DNA of 9,880 bases from assembly GCA_947581845.1 (NCBI GenBank), contig CANPVY010000138.1:1-9880 (forward strand), given 5' to 3'. The notes under the pieces were generated by a model. The model did not search any database. It saw only the letters and a list, made by a program, of their open reading frames with translations, and was not told the DNA's origin. Each line of letters starts with the position of its first letter. Within the stretch, counting starts at the first letter, position 1. Both the position numbers and the translations under genes were made by a program. This document shows, piece by piece, positions 1 to 7,502 of this stretch. Origin of the DNA: an uncultured bacterium (GTDB taxonomy: Bacteria > Gemmatimonadota > Gemmatimonadetes > Palauibacterales > KS3-K002).

Positions 1-1682
1 AGAATCTGCGACAGCGCCACGTCACCGCGGCCGAGCGCCGCGTAGAGACCCTCGACACTACCGAGTCCGGCATTCGCGACCGCCGCCTTCAGCTCGTCCT
101 CCGACAACTTTCTGCGCCGCTTACCGAGCTCCCGCTCGAGATACTCCTTGCCGATCTGGATGGCAGTCCTCTGCTCCTCCTGCCGGATCCAACCCCGTAT
201 CTTCTGTCGGGCGCGGGCCGTGCGCACGAAGCTCAACCAGTCGCGGGAGGGAGTCTGCTTGGGATTCGTAACGATCTCGACCGTGTCCCCGCTCTTGAGC
301 TCACGAGTGAGCGGAGCGATCCGCCCATTCACACGGGCAGCACCGCAATGGTACCCGACCTCAGTATGCACGGCGAAGGCAAAGTCGATCGGCGTCGCGC
401 CTTTCGGTAACTGTTTGACGTCGCCCGCCGGCGTGAACACGAAGATCTCGTCCTGGTAGAGATCGACGCGCAAGAACTCCATGAACTCGTCCGGCTCTCT
501 CGTTTCCTGCTGCCACTCGAGGACCTGTCGGAACCAGGCCAGTTTCTCATCCACCTCGTCGGGCGCGCCCTTGTAACCTTCTTTGTACCGCCAGTGCGAG
601 GCGATCCCGAACTCGGCCGTGCGATGCATCTCCTGGGTGCGGATCTGGATCTCGTACAAGCGACCACCGGGTCCGAAGATGGTCGTATGCAATGACCGGT
701 ACATGTTCGACTTGGGCGTGGCGATGTAGTCGTGGAACCGCTCGGTCAGCGGCGTCCACTTATTGTGAATGACGCCGAGAGCGTGATAACAATCCTTGAT
801 GCTCTCGGTCATCACCCGGATCGCCATCAGGTCGTAGATCTCCTCGTAAGGCTTCCCCCGCCTGACGATCTTGTTGTGTATCGACCAGAGGTGCTTCGGT
901 CGTCCCGTCACCTCGCACGAGATGCCCGCCCTCTCTAACTCCTCCCGCAAAGGCTCGGCCAGCTGGCTGATCCACTCTTCCCGCTGCTTGCGGCGCTCCC
1001 GTACCTTCTTGGCAAGCCGCTTGTAGGCCTGCGGCTCGAGGCACTTGAAGGCGAGATCCTCGAGCTCCCAGCGTAACCTGGCCATGCCCAGTCGGTGCGC
1101 CAGCGGAGCGTAGATCTCGCGCGTCTCAAGCGCGATCCGGCGCCGTTTGCCCGCCGGCAGGGCCTCCAGGGTTCGCATGTTGTGCAGCCGGTCGGCCAGC
1201 TTGACGATGATCACGCGAGCATCGCGTGCCATGGAAAGCAGCAGTTTGCGGAAGTTCTCGGCCTGCTGCTCAGTGCTGGAGCTGAACTCCACTCGGGCGA
1301 TCTTGGTGAGGCCATCAACGATGGTGGCGATCTCTTCGCCGAAGGCCTCGCGGATCTCATCCACCCCGATGTCGGTGTCCTCGACCACATCATGCAGAAA
1401 GGCTGCGCAGATCGTCGCCGTGTCCAGGTACAGGTCGGCCAGGATCTTCCCGACCTCCACACAGTGCGTGATGTAAGCCTCGCCCGACTCGCGCTTCTGA
1501 CCCTTGTGGGCACGCTGGCTGTAGGCGAAGGCACGAGCCAGAAGGCCGAGATCGAGCCGGTGCCGGGTTTCCTCGACGGCGCTGAGGAAGTCGGCCGGCA
1601 GCGAGACCCGAGCGTCGGCTTCTGCCGCGGCGCTGCCTTCAACGGCCGGTGCGATGGTCTCGGTGTTACGCTCTGACGCCAT
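1..1682 (-). CDS. rel: Bifunctional-type (p)ppGpp synthetase/hydrolase, Rel/SpoT (3' end cut by window)
   Basis: Long RSH-family enzyme that makes and degrades the stringent-response alarmone (p)ppGpp in the cytoplasm. The reading frame is open for 560 codons to the window edge. N-terminal HD hydrolase domain (about residues 45-205) keeps the metal-binding HDVVEDT motif at 97-103, so hydrolase activity is expected. The synthetase domain (about 255-375) has TGRPKHLWSIHNK at 259-271, YDLMAIRV at 283-290 and EIQIRT at 344-349. The loop that reads RxKD in bifunctional enzymes and ExDD in RelA-type synthetases reads RFHD at 315-318, so it is closer to the bifunctional class. The TGS domain starts near 411 (DEIFVFTP). 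The zinc-finger and ACT domains would lie beyond position 1. Start is ATG at 1682; an in-frame GTG at 1700 is possible, and neither has a clear Shine-Dalgarno. It lies 211 bp downstream of radC. Family is certain; the exact start is not. Confidence 0.96.
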   Translation of the reverse strand, partial: MASERNTETIAPAVEGSAAAEADARVSLPADFLSAVEETRHRLDLGLLARAFAYSQRAHKGQKRESGEAYITHCVEVGKILADLYLDTATICAAFLHDVVEDTDIGVDEIREAFGEEIATIVDGLTKIARVEFSSSTEQQAENFRKLLLSMARDARVIIVKLADRLHNMRTLEALPAGKRRRIALETREIYAPLAHRLGMARLRWELEDLAFKCLEPQAYKRLAKKVRERRKQREEWISQLAEPLREELERAGISCEVTGRPKHLWSIHNKIVRRGKPYEEIYDLMAIRVMTESIKDCYHALGVIHNKWTPLTERFHDYIATPKSNMYRSLHTTIFGPGGRLYEIQIRTQEMHRTAEFGIASHWRYKEGYKGAPDEVDEKLAWFRQVLEWQQETREPDEFMEFLRVDLYQDEIFVFTPAGDVKQLPKGATPIDFAFAVHTEVGYHCGAARVNGRIAPLTRELKSGDTVEIVTNPKQTPSRDWLSFVRTARARQKIRGWIRQEEQRTAIQIGKEYLERELGKRRRKLSEDELKAAVANAGLGSVEGLYAALGRGDVALSQI

Positions 1683-1893
1683 ACGAATCGGGCGGGTCAC
1701 ATACTTGCCGGGGTGCCCACCTAGCAGGCAGGCCCGTGCTGAGAATCCTACACGCGAGCCGGGAGCCGCTTTCCGACTCCACGGCGACGGGACCGTTTCC
1801 TTAGAATCGCTAGATTTCGGCCGAAGGGCAAGTTAGGCCGGCTGCCAGGGCAGGGGTGAGCTGGCGCTGACGGATCAGGGTGCCAGAACCCGG
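1683..1893. other. radC-rel intergenic region
   Basis: This 211 bp gap shows no plausible gene. It contains a perfect 10-bp palindrome, TTCGGCCGAA, at 1816-1825. On the minus strand a TTGCCC just upstream of the palindrome and a TTCTAA downstream of it could be read as a promoter, but the spacing is 19 nt and both boxes are weak matches. No GC-rich stem followed by a T-run was found after radC. The gap could hold the promoter for rel, but the sequence alone does not show it. Confidence 0.4.
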
Positions 1894-2610
1894 CTACCTC
1901 TCGTTGCTTGCCAGCAGTCCCAGATCGAGGAAGCTGACATAGCGGCCGTTGCCGATTACCACGTGGTCGCGGACCGGAATGCCAAGAACGCGGCCGGCCT
2001 CGACGAGTTGGCGCGTGATTTCCTGGTCGGCCGGTGAGGGAGTGGGATCTCCGCTCGGGTGGTTGTGGACGAGGATGACGGCGGCCGCCGCTTCCACCAG
2101 GGCAGGCGCGAACACCTCTCGCGGGTGCACCACGGAGGCGTCCAGGATGCCACGTGTGATCATGACCTCGCCAATCACGGCGTTCTGCGTGTTGAGGAGC
2201 AGAACATGGAACTCTTCCTGGCGCAGGTCGCGGAGCCGCAGCTGGAACCTCTTGTATACGTCACGGGGCGTCGTGACCCGATCGTTATCCTGGAGAACTT
2301 CCTCGGCAGCACGCCGCCCGAGCTCGAGTGCCGCCAGGATCGCTACGGCCCGCGCCTTGCCGATCCCCGGCACGGCCATCAGCTGTGAGCCCGGCGCGCT
2401 CCCCAGCCGGCGAAGCGAGCGCCCGAATCGCTCATAGAGGGCTTCGGCCACCTCGAGCGCGCTGCGGCCCCCGGAGCCGCTGGATGCCAGGATCGCCAGT
2501 AGCTCGGCTGTCCGCAGCGCTGAGGGCCCCAAAGCCAGAAACCGCTCACGCGGCCGCTCGCGCGATGGCCAGTCCTTGATCTTCGCTGCAGTCGTGCCGC
2601 CCACTTCCAT
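1894..2610 (-). CDS. radC: RadC family JAB/MPN-domain protein (UPF0758)
   Basis: A 238-residue protein, close to the usual RadC length. The N-terminal part carries a helix-hairpin-helix-like segment, LMAVPGIGKARAV at 77-89, typical of DNA-binding proteins. The C-terminal RadC/JAB1-MPN domain starts near 112, with EEFHVLLLN at 132-140 and the metal-binding signature H182-x-H184-x7-S192-x2-D195 (HNHPSGDPTPSPAD). The domain ends in DHVVIG and YVSF. All expected metal ligands are present, so the fold looks intact. The family was named for DNA repair, but that role is doubtful and its biochemical activity is unsettled. The ATG start at 2610 has a purine-rich GAGGGAAG upstream. It lies 146 bp downstream of secA and 211 bp upstream of rel on the same strand, so it may be a separate unit or the tail of the secA transcript. 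Confidence 0.95.
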   Translation of the reverse strand: MEVGGTTAAKIKDWPSRERPRERFLALGPSALRTAELLAILASSGSGGRSALEVAEALYERFGRSLRRLGSAPGSQLMAVPGIGKARAVAILAALELGRRAAEEVLQDNDRVTTPRDVYKRFQLRLRDLRQEEFHVLLLNTQNAVIGEVMITRGILDASVVHPREVFAPALVEAAAAVILVHNHPSGDPTPSPADQEITRQLVEAGRVLGIPVRDHVVIGNGRYVSFLDLGLLASNER

Positions 2611-2756
2611 TCGCCGCTTCCCTCGAACAACCGAAAGGCACCACGCCTAAACTAGTCGGAGCCGTCAACGGATCCTCACCAACCCGCGATCACGGTTGGG
2701 GCGGCATATGGGTGGGGATAGATGAGTCTTCGCCGGACAGGCCTGAGATGCGGTCG
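2611..2756. other. secA-radC intergenic region with a small hairpin
   Basis: This 146 bp gap has no gene. An inverted repeat, CCAACC and GGTTGG separated by 9 nt, lies at 2679-2699. It is not followed by a T-run on the minus strand, so it is not a standard intrinsic terminator. A TTGACG resembling a -35 box lies at 2668-2663 on the minus strand, but no -10-like hexamer follows at 16-18 nt. Confidence 0.4.
2617..2624 (-). promoter_or_regulatory. Ribosome binding site of radC
   Basis: On the minus strand GAGGGAAG lies 6 nt before the ATG at 2610; its GGGA core is 8 nt away. It supports that ATG as the start. Confidence 0.55.
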
Positions 2757-5700
2757 TTAGAGGGGCGGTGCTCCCGGCCGGCCATGGCACTTCTTGTACT
2801 TCAGCCCCGACCCGCAGGGGCACGGATCGTTGCGGCCGATACGCTCACCCGCACTCACCGGCTTCGGCGAGGTCTGCTCGCCCCGGTTCGTCAGCAGGGG
2901 GCTGCCGCGCTCGGCTCGCGTCGCGCCGCTGGCGACTGCGGCTCCCGTTGATCGGGGCGCTCCGCTAACCACATCGGCCTCAGCCGAAGCCGCCACGCCG
3001 GTAGGTGCGAACCCCTGGCGCGCTGCCACCACCGCCGCCCCGGGCGCATATCCTTCGTCAGTGGTATCGAGCGTCGGCCCGCTGACCCGGGTGACCTGCG
3101 GAGCCCGCATCGCCTGCGGAACCATGATCTGGGCCTTGAAGAGGCGATCAGCCAGAGTGGACTGGATATCGCTCATCAGATCGACGAACATGTCGTAGGC
3201 CTCTTTCTTGTACTCGATGAGCGGATCCTTCTGACCCCAGGCCCGGAAGTAGATGCCGGCTTTCAGCTGGTCAAGGTCATACAGATGGTCCTTCCACTTC
3301 TCGTCGACCGTGAACAGGAAAATGTAGGAGAGAATTTGATCGGCCTGGTCGGCGAAGTCTTCGACCTTGCGCTTGAAGGTGGAGTGGGCCTTCTCCACGA
3401 CGTAGTCGACAAGCCCGTCCCGGCCGCCGAAACCCAGCGCGGCGTCCAGCGAGTTCTCGTCCGGCAGCTCGGGGCAATGCAAGAAGAAATCGATCAGCAG
3501 ACGATTCTTCAGACCTGCCAGGTCCCAGTTCTCCTCATGCCGGCCTTCAGGGATGTACTCGTCTACGCGGCTGAGGACCGCGTAGCGGATCATGTCCCAG
3601 ACCTCGCCCTTCAGATCCTCGCCCCCTTCCAGGGCGAACAGCCGCAAGTCGTAGATCACCTCACGCTGCTGGTTCATCACGTCGTCGTATTCCAGCAGTC
3701 GCTTGCGGGAGTCGAAGTTCATCATCTCGACGCGCTTCTGGGCCCGCTCGATCGCCCGCGTCACGAGCGGGTGAGTGATGACTTCTCCTTCCTCGGCCCC
3801 GAGCTTATCCATGATCTTGGCGAGCCGCTCGGCCATGAACAGCCGCATCAGGTCGTCTTCGAGCGACAGGAAGAAGCGGGACGCACCCGGATCGCCCTGG
3901 CGGCCTGACCGTCCGCGGAGCTGCCGGTCGATGCGGCGGGAATCGTGACGCTCCGTCCCAAGGATGGCGAGACCACAGGGTGGGTCGTCGTAGCAACCGA
4001 ACCCTTGCGCCTCCAACTGACCGAGATCCGACTCCTCATACAGTTGGCCGAAAGACGGCTGCTGCTCTTCGATCGCACACACCCGGCACTTCACCACGCC
4101 CGGCCCCAGTTTGATGTCGGTGCCCCGCCCTGCCATGTTTGTGGCGATCGTCACAGCACCCGGCCGGCCCGCCTCGGCAACGATCTCCGCCTCGCGCTCG
4201 TGGTACTTCGCATTGAGGACATTGTGCCTGATGCCCCGGCGCCGCAGCATGCGGGAGACCGTCTCCGACGTATCGACGCTCGTCGTACCGACGAGGATCG
4301 GCAGGCCGCGAGCGTGCAGGCGCTCGATCTCGTCGAGCAGCGCGGCATACTTCTCACGCTTGGTCTTGTAGATCACATCGTCCAAATCGATCCGCCGCAC
4401 CGGCCGGTTCGTCGGAATCACCACGACCTCGAGGCCATAGATCTCGTGGAACTCCGATTCCTCGGTCTCGGCTGTCCCTGTCATCCCGGCCAGCTTCTCA
4501 TACATGCGGAAGTAGTTCTGAATCGTGATCGTCGCCAGCGTCTGCGTTTCGCCCCTGACAGTCACGGTCTCCTTCGCTTCGACCGCCTGGTGTAGACCGT
4601 CACTCCAGCGGCGGCCAGGCATCTTTCGCCCCGTGAACTCATCGACGATGATCACCTGGCCGTTCTCGACGACGTAGTCCGTATCGCGCTCGAAGAGTGT
4701 GTACGCCTTAAGCAGCTGGTGGATGATGTGTATCTTCTCGGACTTCTGGGCATATACGCGCTCGGCCTGCGCGATCTTCGCCCGCTTCTCGTCTGCGGAA
4801 AGCGACTCGTCCTTATCGATCTCGTGAAACACCTGTGACAGGTCGGGTACAACGAAGGCCTCGTGGTCATCCGGCGACAAGACATCGAGCCCTTGATCGG
4901 TCAAGTGGACCTGGTGTCCCTTCTCATCCATCGAGTAGAGGAGCACCTCCTCCAACTCGTGCAGGCGTTTCTCGCGCATGTAGTCGGCCTCGACGCGCTG
5001 CATCATCTTGCGTACGCCTGGCTCCTGCAGCAGCTTGCCCAGCTTCTTGCTCTTCGGCATGCCGCGGTGGGCCAGAAGCACCTTCTTGCCCATCTCATAC
5101 AGGGCTTGTGGGTCGCCGTCTTCGCTTTCCCCCCCTTCCAGCAGCCCTTCAGCCTCCGCCACCAAGCCACTGACGATCCGCGCCTGTTTACGCGCGAGGC
5201 TAGAGACCTGGGCATTGAACTCCGCGTAGCGTCGGTTGTCCTCACGACCGACCGGGCCACTGATGATCAGCGGCGTCCGCGCCTCGTCGATGAGCACGGA
5301 GTCCACCTCGTCGATGATCACGTAGTTGTGGGCGCGCTGCACGCGATCCTCGAGGCGGTGGACCATGTTGTCCCGCAGGTAGTCGAAGCCGAACTCGTTG
5401 TTCGTTCCGTAGGTGATGTCCGCTTCGTAGGCGTCTCGCCGCTCTGGAGTGCTGGGCTCGCTAGCATCGATGCAGCCGACCGTGAGTCCGAGATACTCGA
5501 ACACCGTGCCCATCCACTCCGAGTCGCGCTTCGCCAGGTAATCGTTCACCGTCACCAAATGCGCGCCACGCCCCGGAAGCGCATTGAGATACAAGGGCAG
5601 TGTGGCAACCAGCGTTTTGCCCTCGCCCGTCGCCATCTCCGCGATCTTCCCTTGATGCAGCACGATGCCGCCGATCAACTGCACGTCGTACGGCACCATG

Positions 5701-6107
5701 TCCCACTCCGTCGTGTGACCGCGGACAACGATTTCGCGGCCGAGCAGGCGGCGGCACGCCTCACGCACCGTGGCGTAAGCCTCAGGAAGCAGCTCATCCA
5801 GTAGTTCCTGGGTCGTCTCCTGCAGCTCCCTCTCCAGCTGGCCGATACGTAGCGTCATGCGCTCACGCTCATCCGCCGATTCCGTCCGCTTCTTCGTCTC
5901 CTTGAGCTGCGCGATCTCATCTTCCAGCGCCTGCGTGCGCTCGCGGATGATGGCCCGGAACTTCTCAGTCTGCGCCTGGAGCTGCTCCTCGCTGACATCG
6001 GAGAGGCGCTCTTCGTAGCGAAGAATCTCATCGACGGTCGGCTGGATCTTCCGGACGTCGCGCTCGAATTTCGTACCGAGAAAGTTGGTGACTACCTGCT
6101 TAATCAT
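2757..6107 (-). CDS. secA: Preprotein translocase ATPase SecA (long form)
   Basis: ATP-driven motor that pushes unfolded preproteins through SecYEG at the inner membrane. At 1116 residues it is longer than E. coli SecA (901). Motifs in order: Walker A MATGEGKT 158-165; Walker B IIDEVDS 264-270; GRRWSDGLHQAVEAKE 498-513; TNMAGRGTDIKLG 656-668; arginine-finger motif QLRGRSGRQGD 729-739; helical-wing YDDVMNQQR 807-815; scaffold region WKDHLYDLDQLKAG 938-951. The C-terminal SEC-C zinc motif CPCGSGLKYKKCH at 1096-1108 is intact after an Ala/Gly/Ser-rich linker (about 1005-1085). Extra length comes from a charged, probably coiled-coil insert (about 55-105), roughly 95 extra residues between ISGP (282-285) and LFERDTDY (471-478), and the linker. 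A further insert at 669-711 holds four cysteines. The ATG overlaps the nadD stop by 4 nt (ATGA), with no well-spaced Shine-Dalgarno, suggesting coupling to nadD. Confidence 0.99.
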   Translation of the reverse strand: MIKQVVTNFLGTKFERDVRKIQPTVDEILRYEERLSDVSEEQLQAQTEKFRAIIRERTQALEDEIAQLKETKKRTESADERERMTLRIGQLERELQETTQELLDELLPEAYATVREACRRLLGREIVVRGHTTEWDMVPYDVQLIGGIVLHQGKIAEMATGEGKTLVATLPLYLNALPGRGAHLVTVNDYLAKRDSEWMGTVFEYLGLTVGCIDASEPSTPERRDAYEADITYGTNNEFGFDYLRDNMVHRLEDRVQRAHNYVIIDEVDSVLIDEARTPLIISGPVGREDNRRYAEFNAQVSSLARKQARIVSGLVAEAEGLLEGGESEDGDPQALYEMGKKVLLAHRGMPKSKKLGKLLQEPGVRKMMQRVEADYMREKRLHELEEVLLYSMDEKGHQVHLTDQGLDVLSPDDHEAFVVPDLSQVFHEIDKDESLSADEKRAKIAQAERVYAQKSEKIHIIHQLLKAYTLFERDTDYVVENGQVIIVDEFTGRKMPGRRWSDGLHQAVEAKETVTVRGETQTLATITIQNYFRMYEKLAGMTGTAETEESEFHEIYGLEVVVIPTNRPVRRIDLDDVIYKTKREKYAALLDEIERLHARGLPILVGTTSVDTSETVSRMLRRRGIRHNVLNAKYHEREAEIVAEAGRPGAVTIATNMAGRGTDIKLGPGVVKCRVCAIEEQQPSFGQLYEESDLGQLEAQGFGCYDDPPCGLAILGTERHDSRRIDRQLRGRSGRQGDPGASRFFLSLEDDLMRLFMAERLAKIMDKLGAEEGEVITHPLVTRAIERAQKRVEMMNFDSRKRLLEYDDVMNQQREVIYDLRLFALEGGEDLKGEVWDMIRYAVLSRVDEYIPEGRHEENWDLAGLKNRLLIDFFLHCPELPDENSLDAALGFGGRDGLVDYVVEKAHSTFKRKVEDFADQADQILSYIFLFTVDEKWKDHLYDLDQLKAGIYFRAWGQKDPLIEYKKEAYDMFVDLMSDIQSTLADRLFKAQIMVPQAMRAPQVTRVSGPTLDTTDEGYAPGAAVVAARQGFAPTGVAASAEADVVSGAPRSTGAAVASGATRAERGSPLLTNRGEQTSPKPVSAGERIGRNDPCPCGSGLKYKKCHGRPGAPPL

Positions 6108-6712
6108 CCCTGGATTCGCTCGCTGACTATTTCGGGTCCGCTGTACAAGGAGTGTTCGTCAATGATCCGACGCACTGGGTCCGGTACCAGGTAGCGGTAG
6201 GGGCGACCAGACCTGATTCGTTCCCGAATCTCGCTGGACGAGATCGCGACATGCGTAACCTCGACCGTAAGGAAGTCGAGCGCGATGGCCGGCTCAACCG
6301 CAACGGCGGTCTCGGCCCGGGACATCACCGCCAGGCGAGCTCGCTGCACCAGCTCCTCCACGCGGTGCCAGCGATGAATCTCGCCCAGAATGTCTGCGCC
6401 GACCAGCAGGAACAGCTCCGCGCTCGGATTCTCCGCCTGCAGCTCCGCAACGGTGTCCACGGTGTAGGATGGACCCGGGCGACGCAGCTCACGCCCATCT
6501 ACGGCAAACAGCTGCGAGCCTTCCGTGGCCGCCTCGATCATCTCAAGGCGCAGCGACGCGGGCGCCTCCACGCTCCGCCCCTTCAAGGGGTGAGTGCCTG
6601 CCGGGACGAACAGTACTTGGTGTAAGTCGAGTACCGCCGCTGCATCGTCTGCCACGATGAGATGACCCACATGAGGCGGATCGAAGGTCCCGCCGAAGAC
6701 ACCCAACCTCAT
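6104..6712 (-). CDS. nadD: Nicotinate-nucleotide adenylyltransferase NadD
   Basis: Cytoplasmic enzyme joining nicotinate mononucleotide and ATP to give deamido-NAD, the penultimate step of NAD synthesis. The 202-residue protein has the nucleotidyltransferase signature GGTFDPPHVGH at 7-17, which includes the two histidines that bind ATP phosphates. It also has SYTVDT at 82-87, GAD at 105-107, and the ISSSEIRERI helix at 157-166 followed by YLVPDPVRRII. Length and motif order fit NadD. I chose the ATG at 6712; a TTG lies directly before it at 6715 and would add one residue. No strong Shine-Dalgarno is visible. It starts 43 bp after bamD and its TGA overlaps the secA ATG by 4 nt. Placement between bamD and secA is not functionally obvious; co-transcription with growth-linked genes is the simplest reading. 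Confidence 0.97.
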   Translation of the reverse strand: MRLGVFGGTFDPPHVGHLIVADDAAAVLDLHQVLFVPAGTHPLKGRSVEAPASLRLEMIEAATEGSQLFAVDGRELRRPGPSYTVDTVAELQAENPSAELFLLVGADILGEIHRWHRVEELVQRARLAVMSRAETAVAVEPAIALDFLTVEVTHVAISSSEIRERIRSGRPYRYLVPDPVRRIIDEHSLYSGPEIVSERIQG

Positions 6713-6755
6713 CAAACCGCCAACGCCCTTTCGACCTGCCGTTGCTCCACCGATC

Positions 6756-7502
6756 TCAACCTACAGCTCCCGGCGAGTTCTTCTCCACCTCGCGCGCCTG
6801 GGGAGAGTCAGGGTATTCCTGCAGCAACCGTACGCGGGTTTCCTCGGCCTCCCGCGAGTATCCGAGCTCTCTGTACGTCTCATAGAGGGTCAGAAGCGCC
6901 TGGGGCTCGACGGAAGCGCCCTTGTAGTCTTCAAGCACATACTCCAGGTACACGATCGCCGAGTCGTAGGCGCGTCGCTTGTAGTAGAACAGAGCGTTTA
7001 GGTAGTACTTACGCGCAAGCTTGTCGGTTAGTTCCCTAATGCGCTGACTCGCCTCGTTTGCGTACGGGCTACCCGGGTAGAGCAACACGACGGAACGGCA
7101 CTCCCCGATCGCCTCGTCAGTGTATTCCTGATCGAGCTCCGGACGGGGTGAAAGGTTGTAGTAGGATTCACAGGCCCGGTAACGCGAGTCGTCGGCGAGG
7201 GGCCCCGCTGGCCGAAGCTGCGCCAAGCGCAGAAACTCGGTTGCCGCTGTGAGGTACTGTTCCTTGTTGAAATAGGCCTCACCGACCAGGTACTGGGCGC
7301 TGTCCGCCATGCGATGCCCAGGATCCAGGTAGAGGAAACGCTGCAGCGCCTCAATGGCTTCGTCCCAATCGCGCTTGTCGAATCGCTCCCGACCGATGCT
7401 GTAGAGCTGATCGGGAGTCGCCTCCTGCGGCAGCCCTTTCGGGCAACCCACCAGAGCCAGCAGCAGCGCGAGCAGCGCCAGCTTCCGGCTCGCTTGACTC
7501 AT
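6756..7502 (-). CDS. bamD: BamD-like outer membrane assembly lipoprotein
   Basis: Predicted outer-membrane lipoprotein of the BAM complex, which inserts beta-barrel proteins into the outer membrane. The 248-residue length is close to E. coli BamD (245). A lipoprotein signal peptide (basic MSQASRK, hydrophobic LALLALLLALVG) ends in lipobox LVGC with the modified cysteine at 20. TPR-like repeats follow, starting near P30 with DQLYSIGRERFDKRDWDEAI. The BamD-like block LARKYYLNALFYYKRRAYDSAI lies at 162-183, and the C-terminal repeat contains LYETYRELGYSREAEE. A very good Shine-Dalgarno and a 4-nt ATGA overlap with the preceding TPR lipoprotein fix the start at 7502. A BamD paralogue or generic TPR lipoprotein is the alternative; length, lipobox and the YYKRRAYDSAI block favour BamD. 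Confidence 0.88.
   Translation of the reverse strand: MSQASRKLALLALLLALVGCPKGLPQEATPDQLYSIGRERFDKRDWDEAIEALQRFLYLDPGHRMADSAQYLVGEAYFNKEQYLTAATEFLRLAQLRPAGPLADDSRYRACESYYNLSPRPELDQEYTDEAIGECRSVVLLYPGSPYANEASQRIRELTDKLARKYYLNALFYYKRRAYDSAIVYLEYVLEDYKGASVEPQALLTLYETYRELGYSREAEETRVRLLQEYPDSPQAREVEKNSPGAVG

Noticed and set aside
1095..1676. 193-codon plus-strand open frame opposite rel
   Set aside because: It is antisense to the conserved HD hydrolase domain of Rel and shows no family motif or convincing ribosome binding site.
2640..2668. TTGACG as a -35 box of a radC promoter
   Set aside because: No -10-like hexamer lies 16-18 nt downstream on the minus strand.
2679..2699. Inverted repeat after secA as an intrinsic terminator
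   Set aside because: The stem is only 6 bp with a 9-nt loop and has no following T-run, so Rho-independent termination is not supported.
4863..5804. 313-codon plus-strand open frame opposite secA
   Set aside because: It lies wholly antisense to conserved SecA motor-domain sequence, its translation shows no recognisable domain, and long antisense frames are expected in GC-rich genes.
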